Shown: in pieces, positions 55,400 through 64,000 of the stretch | Position numbering within the stretch: the first letter of the stretch is position 1 | Layout: every line of letters begins with the position of its first letter | From: Cyclospora cayetanensis | Taxonomy: Eukaryota > Apicomplexa > Conoidasida > Eucoccidiorida > Eimeriidae | Direction: 5' to 3' | DNA length: 64,000 bases | Assembly: GCF_002999335.1 (NCBI RefSeq) | Contig: NW_020312723.1 | Span: 62,001 to 126,000 of the forward strand | Program-made: the position numbers and the translations under genes | The notes under the pieces: generated by a model | The model's database searches: none | The model's input: the letters and a program-made list of their open reading frames with translations, nothing else | What the model was told of the DNA's origin: nothing

Positions 55400-58300
55400 G
55401 GGCCCCCGGCCCCTTCCTTAGCACGGCTAAATGCACCAAATGCCCTTCACCCAAGAGTCGAGAGGACAGCGGGCACGAAGTGGGGTGGAGAGTGACGCAT
55501 GCCAATGGTAGGTATCCCCTAGTCTGCTGCGCATTTGTTTCTTGAGCCTTGGGCTTGAGGGTTGTTGAGAAGCAGTTCCGAGGAAACTGGAGGTTGCGCC
55601 GCAGCTCTCGGGTCTAACAGGGGGCCGCCTCATCAAGTTGCCCTCCAAGACACTGGGCACCGGGAGGGCGCTAAAACACTGGAACGATTTTCCTTTTATC
55701 GGTCAGCACTGCGCTGCAGCGAGCTGCAAGACGTGGGAAGACGGGGAAGGGCTTTAAACCAAAGCCGCATGCATGCACCACCAAACTGCAAACCGTATGT
55801 CTGCACGATGCTGGACTCGCGCTCAATCTTCATAGGCTGATACGGAGGCCCATGTAGCGGCTGGGGTGTCTCCGGAGCCCAAGCCCCACACCGAGCAGGT
55901 AGCCCTGAGCTTTCTATTGAAAAACTCGATGTTTTGGTGGAGAGGCATTAAAACCAGAAGTATCATATTTGTTCGAAGGGAACAGCGAGTAGAAGGCAAG
56001 CTTAAAGGGGCAGAAAGGAAAGCCGGTCATGCCCTCTGTAAACGTCGATTCCAGATGGCTGTGAATGTGAAGACGACACCGAATTTCCTTATGACTCGGT
56101 CGTTCACTTCCTAGACAGCACCCCGCCTTTCGAATCTCTTATTAATAGCCATGAAAATAAAGAAATCGATATGCTAAGGATCATTCTATATGTAATGCAA
56201 GCGTCGACGCCCCTCCGCTTTCGTCACTCCGTGTACAGCCACAAGAAGAATTTATAGCCCAGAGCTACCTTAAGACCTCCACACAGGGACAGTAATTCAC
56301 ATATTTCTGCTTCCGGGGGCAGAAAAGAGGCGTGTGTAGTTGTTTGTTAAGCAACAGCAACGGGTTCGGCTCTTCAGGTGTCGTCCCACATGAATGCCAT
56401 CTTAATGAGGTATAAATGATAACAGATCATTTTTCTCCAGCACTTACTTTGAGGGCTAAATTATTTTCAGCAGATGCACTGGTGTTCGGCAGAGCATCGT
56501 CAGTTCCCACCTCCAGTGCACTCGACAAAAAGCATTCACCGCCGTACAACTAGTAGCGTGATCTTATCATGGCTTGGTGGGGCCATACATGCTTGTGCTC
56601 TTTAACCACGTGAACCGGCGCTACTCACCAAATTTTGTGGTTTGGATTCTGAATTCGTTGCTATAACCTATAAGGCCACCTCGTACTTTGGTGGGCTCTA
56701 GACTCAGTTCAAACCAATATTCAGTTTTTACACGCTTCCCACGTAAGTGTTCCGTCTCCCTGCTGGTTCTCGACATGAAGGTAGAGAGACAGCTAGGCGT
56801 ACGCGGCTGCACCCGCCTGGCATTCCGAACATTAACAATGCGTTACAAATGGGATGTAGTGTACACTCACACAACACTGCATTTCTCTTGTACCGAGGTA
56901 AAACCACTTTGCGACTATAAAAAGATATACGAACAAGCTAGCCAATTAGTTAGTTCCTTAGCAATTCATACTTCACTATAGCTGCAATAGTGAAAATGTT
57001 TAAAAGGAGCTTAGTCCGTTGCGTCATTAGGCATCTCCATAACGAGCCCACCGCAGAACCCTGGCAAAACTTAAGATATCTCATTAAGAGCTTTTCGCAA
57101 ACGGCCAGCGTTTTCTTTTTCTATTTGTATTCAAAAGCTATGGCGTTAGGGGGTACAAGAAAACTGGGGTGCACGCTGCAGGACTCCCTGATAATTAAAA
57201 GCATGCACACGCGGTTGTGCATTGTGCCTTAGCACACAAGAGCACAGCTTTGACTGTAAGAGCTTGAAAGTAGCACTACCCTGCAACGAAAAGGACAAGA
57301 ATATGAGCAAACCATACCCCTACCATGTTAGGCCTGCGCTGAGCTTCAATGCGCTGCAGAGCCACAGGTGTCTCTACTTCAGTTCCACCGTTAAGTGCCA
57401 AACCAAGAAAGCATTTTCGCTTAGAGTTCGTATTACTTGAAGGCCACAACATCCCGTGAAAAATGCTCCATCGGTACGATCCATTTGGCGAGAAATCTGC
57501 GTAGTGCTATAATAGACCGCTACTGAGAATTCATTGCCCCACGAAGCCTACCAACTTTTAATAGAAAGCTATTATGCCCTTATTGGAAGAGCTTATGGCT
57601 CTCCGTCTAGCTGGCCCACATCAGTATGGGGTAGAAGGATAGAGGGCGACTGCAATGTACGTTGCTCGACCTTATAAGCAGTTCAGGTAATTCCACTCCC
57701 ACAGAAAGCTTATCACATGGATCTAAGCCAATACTCCAAAAATGGAAAGGAACAGCAGCAAACATCGTATATGAAGCCTTCGATCGAATCAAATATGACC
57801 GGTGATATCACATCCGTCGCAGAGGGCGCATGTATACTACCTGATAGCAAGCTTGGGATGGCATGTAGCTCTATGGAGTCCGCCGTAGAGACATTCCACT
57901 TCATGGGAGAAGTCGTACAAGCCATCGGGTAGCTAGAAGTGTCCACAGGACATCACGGATATAGGACCCCTGGCCTTGGCGTTACTGCACGGCCGACGGT
58001 TAGGACCAATATGCCAGCGCTAGAGGGTGCAATGAATACCATGAAATTCATACTTGTGCTTGTGACTACTTGCCTTCTTTCAAGTAATTCAAACTTGTGG
58101 GCTCTGTGTTTTGTAAAGCGATCGAGCACGCGGATTTAGCCCGGCCACAAACCACAGCCATTGTCTACCAGATGCTCACGAAAGCAGATAGCTGTGTCCT
58201 TCTCCGCGTCTCTATTTGCAATAAAATGCCCTCTAAATGTGTTCTACATCTGCACCTCAACAAATATATACAGCTGCAGTTTTCCTCTGCCGGATGTGCA

Positions 58301-59294
58301 GCGCCCCAGCAAGCTGACTATGCACGGCTGACACGAGGTTGGGCGAACCTCATGCTGGAAAGGTTTTTTGTGGTAGCTAGCTGGCATACCCTGCACTTAG
58401 TTTTTCTTTTCCTTTAAGACGCGTGTATGAGTGCCAGCAAACAACAAACCGGGTGGAGGCTACTGTGTATAGCCCCTGACCGGCGGTTCGATAGCGCGTC
58501 GGACAAGATCCACTCTTCAATCCCCAAAAGACATGTTCCGAGGCTCCTCCGTTAAAGATTATTTAAGACCTTTACTATATACCTTCTCTACTAAAGCTAG
58601 CTATCGTTTTATAGAGTCATGCCTGCTGAACGCGCACCCCTCAAGGGCCCTTTGGACCGAGAGCGCACTAGTGCACGTGCACTGCAGCGGTCCTTGCTTG
58701 TGCGAGGGCTCTCCCGATGGTGATTAACAGCCCACCATCGACATGCTTCGTTTTAGCTTGCATGCCTTTGAATTTCGAAGCTAAAAATCCCTTTATGTGC
58801 AGTTCGAAGAGGTGACAATTTTCGGGAAAGCTTCGTGGCTGTTCCCCTCCGCGTAGACCTTCGACACCGAGCGCTGTCACGTCGAATGTTTAAACTTCTT
58901 GAAGGTTTACCTTCCTCAATCTACGCCCAAGAATCCACCGGCTACTAAAGAGCTTTAGTTTTGCCTCCAGCCATTGTCTCCACTTGTCTTTCTCGGGTCA
59001 GGCTCACTCGCCCCCGTGTCTGGTGTCTCCAACCGTCAGTTCTTCCCGTCTCCCTCTTCGTACTGAATCTTGCGCTGCAGCATTTTCTCGCACAAGAAAT
59101 CAGGAGTAGAGGGGTGGGTGTGCGTTTGTGTGCCCCCAAAGTGGTGGACGGGCTGAGCGACTCGGGAGGCAGGCTTCGCCCGTGCGTGAAATAATCGTTT
59201 TGGGCTTAACCCACTCCCTTATAATGCATGCGGGGTGTTCACCAATTGCAGCGTGTGCAGGTAGCTGCCTCTGGTCTCTCCTTTGCTCAGGCGG
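55400..59294. other. AT-richer intergenic region
   Basis: Beyond the possible first methyltransferase exon I see no supported gene. Open frames near 56.7-57.0 and 57.7-57.9 kb lack motifs and are open on both strands. The right end should hold the promoter or upstream exon of the protein kinase; TTTGCTCAG at 59,282-59,290 is a possible acceptor. Confidence 0.5.
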
Positions 59295-61766
59295 ATGGCC
59301 GGAGCCTTTGTGCACGAAAGGCCTCAGGGGTTGGTAGCAGGCAACGGCCTCGGGAGGGGTGTTGCTGTAGTCCCTTCACCTTGCAAATACTTTCCCACCT
59401 CAGGCAGTGGGATGAGAGGGGTTTCTCCTGTAGGCGTTTCCTCAGGGGGCCTTCCAGGCCCCCGTTTTAGCTCGATGGAGGAGAACCTCCAGAGACAGGG
59501 CAAAGGAGTGTCTCCGGTGTATAGCAGACTGCAGATATATTGTCCTGAGAAGGATGGCGGGCTGCATCGTGGAGCCAAGAGAGGCCCCTTTGCCGGCGCT
59601 GTTCTCCAGCCAAATTCGAGACGGCCGAGAGGACAGTCTCCTACGGAGTTGCCCTCAAAGTACGAGCTGGCAGCTGTAGCTGCACTGTGCAAGACACCAG
59701 CTGTGCCCTCCCCATCTCGCAGCAGGGGGCCTCCACAGCCCTGTCCTTTCCCCGCGGCATGTTCATTCGTCCCAGGCAACCAACATCCTTGCGGGAAGCC
59801 GCTGGCAACTGCGGGGATGCCTCAAAAGATTTGCAGCTCGCCTGTCCCCTTCGTGCGCCGGCCAGAGAGGGGCGTCAAGTGGGGAGGCCAGGAGCCGATG
59901 CTTCGAAAGAGCAGATCGCCCTACGGGGCCCAATGGACGCCACTTGCAATCGAGCAAGCGCCGAAGGAAACTCCTGTGCTTCCAGAGGGGGCACCGTGGA
60001 TGCAGCAAAAGCGTTTCGCTGCACAGTCCTTTGTTGAGAGCGGACCCCTTGGAGGGAAATTCCTGCTAGGAGGTTCTCCCAGAGGTCTTTGCTCCGATTC
60101 GTGCATGTGCGCAGGGTGTCCCTGTAGCCCTGAAGGCTTGCATCAGGCGCCTCAGGCATTCAAGGGGGCTGAGGGGTGCACGATGTACGGGAAGCCATGC
60201 ATTAGGAACCAAGATGCTGCTCCATGGACATCAGGCTGGAGCTCAGCGGCTAACGGTCGCCCCTTTGCGACTGTGCGTCCCGTACAGCAGCAGTCGCTGA
60301 CGGCATACACGCCTCCGTGCAATGTAGGCGAGGGGGGGCTTAACGGGACGGAACCTTCTCCACAGGTAGAGGCAGTCTCGAGTTTGTCACCATTGCCCAA
60401 AGGGCTTCGCCTCGAGGCCCCGGCAGCCGCAGCGTGGGGGCTGGAGCAGCCTGGTGCTCTGCCTGCAACTCGAGGCAAGGAGGAGAGTGGGCCAGTGATC
60501 AAGGGAGATACGCCCGCCGACGTGGTGACAGTATATGGGACAGATCGATTTTGGGAATTGCTGGAGTGTCTCATGGAGCTTCAGCAAGGGCCTTCTTCTT
60601 TGCTGAGCAGCAGTGTGACTTTTGATTCAACTTTGCTGGCAGGGGGAGGTTTGTTGTATTCGTTAATTGAGGAGGGTAGTTTCGGCCGTGTGTTTGTGGG
60701 GTCTCACAATGAGTCCAAGGTTGCCATTAAGGTGCCAGTTGAGGCAATGCTGAAGAGCGATGCTGTGGGGGTCCTGGAAAGGATTCTAAATGAGTGGAAA
60801 ATCCTTCTGATGTGTAGACATCCAAACATTGTCCAGCTCGTAGGAGGCATAGTGCACGGCCCGTTTGACGTATGGCTGGTAACCAGGTTGGCGGACGGCA
60901 GCGACCTGCACTCCCGCAAGTACTCACGCGACCCATCGATCCAGCGGCGGATAACACCAGCTCAGGGTCTCTTCATGTGCCGCCAGCTAGCTGCAGGGGT
61001 GGCTTACCTGCACACTCCAATCCCAGGAGTTAAACCGGTGGTCGTACATAGGGACATCAAGCCGGAAAACGTGCTGGTGGCTGACGACTGGAGGATTCAA
61101 CTGTGCGATTTTGGAGATGCAGAGGCCTCGGAGGACGGGCAAGTGTCTCGCATCTCCGGCGCCACTTGGTTCTACGCCCCTGCCGAGCTGCTGCGCAGCT
61201 GCCCAGTAGAGTGTATGGGGGTCGAGGAGGGGCCCGGCGGGGGCTCACGGGCCTTGCCGTCGTTCAATGAGAAGTGGGACATTTGGTCCATGGGATGTGT
61301 TTTCCATGAGATGTTTGGATTTTTCAACCCCATGCATGTACACATATCAAGCCGTGATAGTCCTGGGGTCATTTATAAAAAGCTCAAAAAGAAGGCGCTA
61401 GCGAATGCTCTAGTTCCTGCCATTGCGGATGAGATCCAGGGCATTGCGAGGCATATTATTCTTAGCTGCCTCCACCCGGATCCAGCGGCCAGACCATCAG
61501 CAGCGGAAGTGCTGCAAATGTGGAGCGCTAGGGACGAGGACATCCTGAAAGACATGCACATCAACCCCAATAACAACTCTTCCAATAACAGTGCCTCGAA
61601 TTCACTGGGAAACGGCTACTGCAGTGCAGCTGATCAAATGCGATTCCCAGCTGTGTCGGTGCCGCAACAACACCTGAGTTCCAATACCGCTCAGCCGTAC
61701 ACGATGTCAGGCTCTCGCTGTAAAGCTAATGGCAGCAGCACAGAATGGGGGCCTCGGCATGGGTGA
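59295..61766 (+). CDS. Large protein kinase with a long N-terminal extension
   Basis: A single open frame gives 823 residues from ATG 59295 (GCGGATGG context). The first about 390 residues are Pro/Gly/Ser-rich with scattered cysteines and no domain. The kinase domain spans about residues 445-750: EEGSFGRVF (glycine loop), SKVAIKVPVEAML (Lys), [48 protein letters not shown] (APE replaced by APAE), EKWDIWSMGCVFHEM and HPDPAARPSAAEV. All catalytic residues are present, so it should be active. It looks intermediate between TKL and 'other' kinases of apicomplexans and I cannot place it further. The tail is Asn/Ser-rich. A second frame (61729-61956, LGYHVAQILAGSPGGAMQLE) overlaps the end and may be the true C-terminus after a short intron or frameshift. 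An upstream exon is possible. Confidence 0.85.
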   Translation: MAGAFVHERPQGLVAGNGLGRGVAVVPSPCKYFPTSGSGMRGVSPVGVSSGGLPGPRFSSMEENLQRQGKGVSPVYSRLQIYCPEKDGGLHRGAKRGPFAGAVLQPNSRRPRGQSPTELPSKYELAAVAALCKTPAVPSPSRSRGPPQPCPFPAACSFVPGNQHPCGKPLATAGMPQKICSSPVPFVRRPERGVKWGGQEPMLRKSRSPYGAQWTPLAIEQAPKETPVLPEGAPWMQQKRFAAQSFVESGPLGGKFLLGGSPRGLCSDSCMCAGCPCSPEGLHQAPQAFKGAEGCTMYGKPCIRNQDAAPWTSGWSSAANGRPFATVRPVQQQSLTAYTPPCNVGEGGLNGTEPSPQVEAVSSLSPLPKGLRLEAPAAAAWGLEQPGALPATRGKEESGPVIKGDTPADVVTVYGTDRFWELLECLMELQQGPSSLLSSSVTFDSTLLAGGGLLYSLIEEGSFGRVFVGSHNESKVAIKVPVEAMLKSDAVGVLERILNEWKILLMCRHPNIVQLVGGIVHGPFDVWLVTRLADGSDLHSRKYSRDPSIQRRITPAQGLFMCRQLAAGVAYLHTPIPGVKPVVVHRDIKPENVLVADDWRIQLCDFGDAEASEDGQVSRISGATWFYAPAELLRSCPVECMGVEEGPGGGSRALPSFNEKWDIWSMGCVFHEMFGFFNPMHVHISSRDSPGVIYKKLKKKALANALVPAIADEIQGIARHIILSCLHPDPAARPSAAEVLQMWSARDEDILKDMHINPNNNSSNNSASNSLGNGYCSAADQMRFPAVSVPQQHLSSNTAQPYTMSGSRCKANGSSTEWGPRHG

Positions 61767-61956
61767 AATGCATGCGCAACTAGGCTACCATGTCGCTCAA
61801 ATTCTGGCGGGATCTCCAGGGGGGGCCATGCAGCTAGAGAACAGAACACCCGAGTATACATGGGAGACCGACGCACCCCAGCTAAGCTCTCAGCTCCAAA
61901 ATTTCGTTTCTCAAACAGTTCCCCAGCCCCAGAACTTCGGCCCAAAAACCGTGTAG

Positions 61957-63017
61957 AGTTAAAGGTGCACGGGTCGTGGAAAATCAACGGCTTTCGGGGG
62001 AGTCAAGCTATGTGCGTATGGGCTCACCACTTTGCAGCAATGTCCAAACACAATTAGCTAGCTCAATTACTGGCTATCCATCTGGCTAGCTAGGGGCGTT
62101 CGCCATTTAGCATGGCGAATGGGAAAACACCAATTGACGCCTATTCATGTCCACGATAAGGTGTGAACGTTCCCCGCGCTTCCTTGCCATCTCTACCATA
62201 TGGCATTTTGACTGAAGCATAACTTTGAACCTGAGAGTTTCCGGCTTTAGAGCCGCGCTGGTCAACGCCACATAGATCTGTAGCAAATGAGCCTAGTACC
62301 AAACAACTCTGGTATCTTTGTGCCCTCTTGTGTAGGCGGGTACGCGCAACCCTTTAAGATGCACCGTCGCGGAGTAAAGTACGTTTAGACCAGCTGCCTT
62401 GACAGAGAGCTGGGCACTCATCACCACACCCCGACCTCATTGAGATCCTTCACTTGGAATCGCCAACTGCATGTGTCACTTCAGGCCTTGGGCGGCCTCT
62501 ATGCTAAAGCTACCCAGCTTTTCTGCGTAGCTCACTGCTTAGGGACTGTGGCAGCGCGAGCTGTAATGCTTCCTTAACACATCGAAGATTGAAGGTCTAG
62601 GTGGCAATGAAAGCTTTCCCCTCAAGACAATATGTCCTGCAAGACTAGTCCTCAAAGAGGTTGAGCGGCCTACCCTTACTTTCACAAATTGACGAAGAGT
62701 AGACTAAGTCTTATTCTCGGGCTTCTAAAGTGTACAAAACGTCTCTTTCCGCTCACTTTTCCGTATACCTGCACTGCGCTCCTGGTACAGCGGACTTAGG
62801 CCAATATTTGTGTGGAATGAAGCATGGCGAATCTCCCGCTGAGAGATTTCCCTGTCAACTCCCCGGTTTCCCCAGTTGTTGAGCGATTGTAGGGGTACTG
62901 CGCCATCTCGCCACCTGCCTCAGTCGTTTGTTCGCACAGAGCTTGGGTGGTATGCGCAGCCTGTTATGCTGACAGTTCCCTCTTGTTCTTGTTTTTGCAT
63001 TTTCTCATTGCCGCCTC
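61957..63017. other. AT-richer convergent spacer
   Basis: No exon is recognised on either strand. A short hairpin, TTCGCCAT...ATGGCGAA, lies near 62,100-62,120. I searched the minus strand by eye for a papain-type peptidase that might belong to the next gene and found none. Confidence 0.5.
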
Positions 63018-64000
63018 TTATGCAGAAAGGAAGCCGGGGAGCAGCCTTCTGTGCGCACCCAGGTTAACACTAACTAAAACCCCAAATAAGAGATGACTAG
63101 CCAACGCTGTTCGCATTTCCATTCGTGCACCCATTTCTTGCAAGCGAAAGTGCGCGTGTAACGGACTCGCATACGTCCGGTGCCATTTGCGGAAGGCCAA
63201 GTCGAACCTTCTCATTAACTCCTTGTTAATCTCCTGCTTCCCATTCCTCGTACATCATCCTGTCTCCCCTGTTGTTGCCCCCTCCTCATCCTTCTGCATT
63301 ATGTGCAAACGTTGCACAGACCGGAAAGAAGTCACTCACATGCCTGACTTCAATGGCACTGCATGGCATGCACCCCAAAGCCAGGGATCTAAAGAGAATC
63401 TTCTCTGGAGAAGGATCTATCAAGGTGCGCTGTCCACGCGCCACCCTCCCCGCGTGCTCCGAGTGTATCAACAAGTAATCGAGCAGCTCCTGGGACGGTT
63501 CCTTTGGGCACCCTTGGCCTATAATGAATACCACCGCAAACATCGAGACGCAAACAATCAGAGGAATGAGCCTTAATCGCAATAACCTGCCTGGCATGTC
63601 ACAGTGTGTACATATTTAGCTGCACGCGTACATTACTGTAGATACGTGATACTCGTGTATTATGCATGTGCATGTATCCAGATGGCCATACACATCCACA
63701 CACACACGTAGAGGTTCCACCCTACCTCTACATCTACACATTGGATGCATCGGTACTATTAGTCAGTGAACCCGTAACCCTGAACCCATACACGAGAACA
63801 AGCGCTTCGCGTATACACATACACATATATACATACATACCTACAGACACGAGCTTAGTCCTTCACAGGTTCATCTAGTGTGGCTTACTCTCGTAACAAG
63901 TATCGTTCGCAACCGTATCGAAATTGGGCTGCGCGAAGGAAGCATCTTCCAAAGCCAGATTTGCGTTGAAACCGTCGGGGCCCAGAGCTTCTGCAAGGGC
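63018..64000 (-). CDS. Type II membrane protein, partial (runs off the window)
   Basis: Three minus-strand exons agree in phase: one entering from beyond 64000 and ending at 63889 (LAEALGPDGFNANLALEDAS; donor GAGA|GTAAGC), then 63590-63340 and 63233-63018. The second exon encodes a single hydrophobic span (LIPLIVCVSMFAVVFIIGQG) preceded by Arg-rich residues, the layout of a signal anchor with the C-terminus in the lumen. The third begins EINKELMRRFDLAFRKWHRT followed by YAS, which faintly recalls the I29 propeptide helix of papain-family proteases. No peptidase domain follows; the frame stops at 63,018. So it may be a membrane protein of another kind, a truncated protease precursor, or a gene whose later exons I cannot see. 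An alternative is that translation starts at ATG 63597. Confidence 0.45.

Noticed and set aside
57713..57946. Open frames on both strands
   Set aside because: The two frames mirror each other, neither has a motif, and the surrounding sequence is AT-rich spacer.
63771..63800. Telomere-like repeat (GTAACCCTGAACCC)
   Set aside because: There are only two imperfect copies, with no TTTAGGG array.

Overview
This is nuclear DNA from a eukaryote, most likely a coccidian apicomplexan of the Eimeria/Cyclospora type. The evidence is intron-dense genes with canonical or near-canonical splice sites, moderate GC in genes with AT-richer spacers, and large proteins full of in-frame CAG/CTG runs (poly-Gln, Gln/His, Ser/Arg), a known habit of eimeriid genomes. 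I see no bacterial operons, phage, CRISPR array or complete transposon. The species call is an inference. Exon structures were built by hand from conserved protein motifs, GT/GC donors, AG acceptors and phase agreement. Where every exon joins in phase I say so.

Layout. 1-4.2 kb: no supported gene. 4.7-7.1 kb (+): YTM1/WDR12 ribosome-biogenesis protein, with a 16-copy 22-bp minisatellite in its third intron. 8.3-17.2 kb (-): a giant tubulin-tyrosine-ligase-like (TTLL) protein, about 2,797 residues, in which two apparently separate long reading frames join through a phase-matched intron. 19.1-21.4 kb (-): a low-complexity hypothetical protein. 22.8-26.0 kb (-): a nine-exon CDKL-type protein kinase. 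28.8-29.9 kb (-): the AP-1 sigma clathrin adaptor subunit. 30.0-30.8 kb (-): a small unrecognised multi-exon gene. 32.3-33.4 kb (-): an acidic unrecognised protein. 33.6-35.7 kb (-): a protein with a PPR-like helical repeat. 35.8-38.2 kb (+): poorly resolved coding exons, one with an apparent frame change. 38.2-42.7 kb (-): an RNase D/EXD1-like 3'-5' exonuclease with a lineage-specific tail. 43.7-45.0 kb (+): an unrecognised gene. 45.9-48.9 kb (-): CDC14 dual-specificity phosphatase, eight exons, 513 residues. 51.6-54.8 kb (-): an RlmI-like SAM-dependent RNA methyltransferase. 59.3-61.8 kb (+): a large protein kinase. 63.0-64.0 kb (-): a type II membrane protein running off the window.

The genes are a housekeeping and cell-biology mix: ribosome assembly, rRNA modification, tubulin modification, clathrin traffic, and kinases and a phosphatase of division and cilium control. 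They do not form a pathway cluster. The most unusual signal is at the RNA-processing level. Five introns in four genes use GC instead of GT at the 5' splice site, all inside a GCAAG context, and conserved protein sequence across the junctions supports at least four of them.
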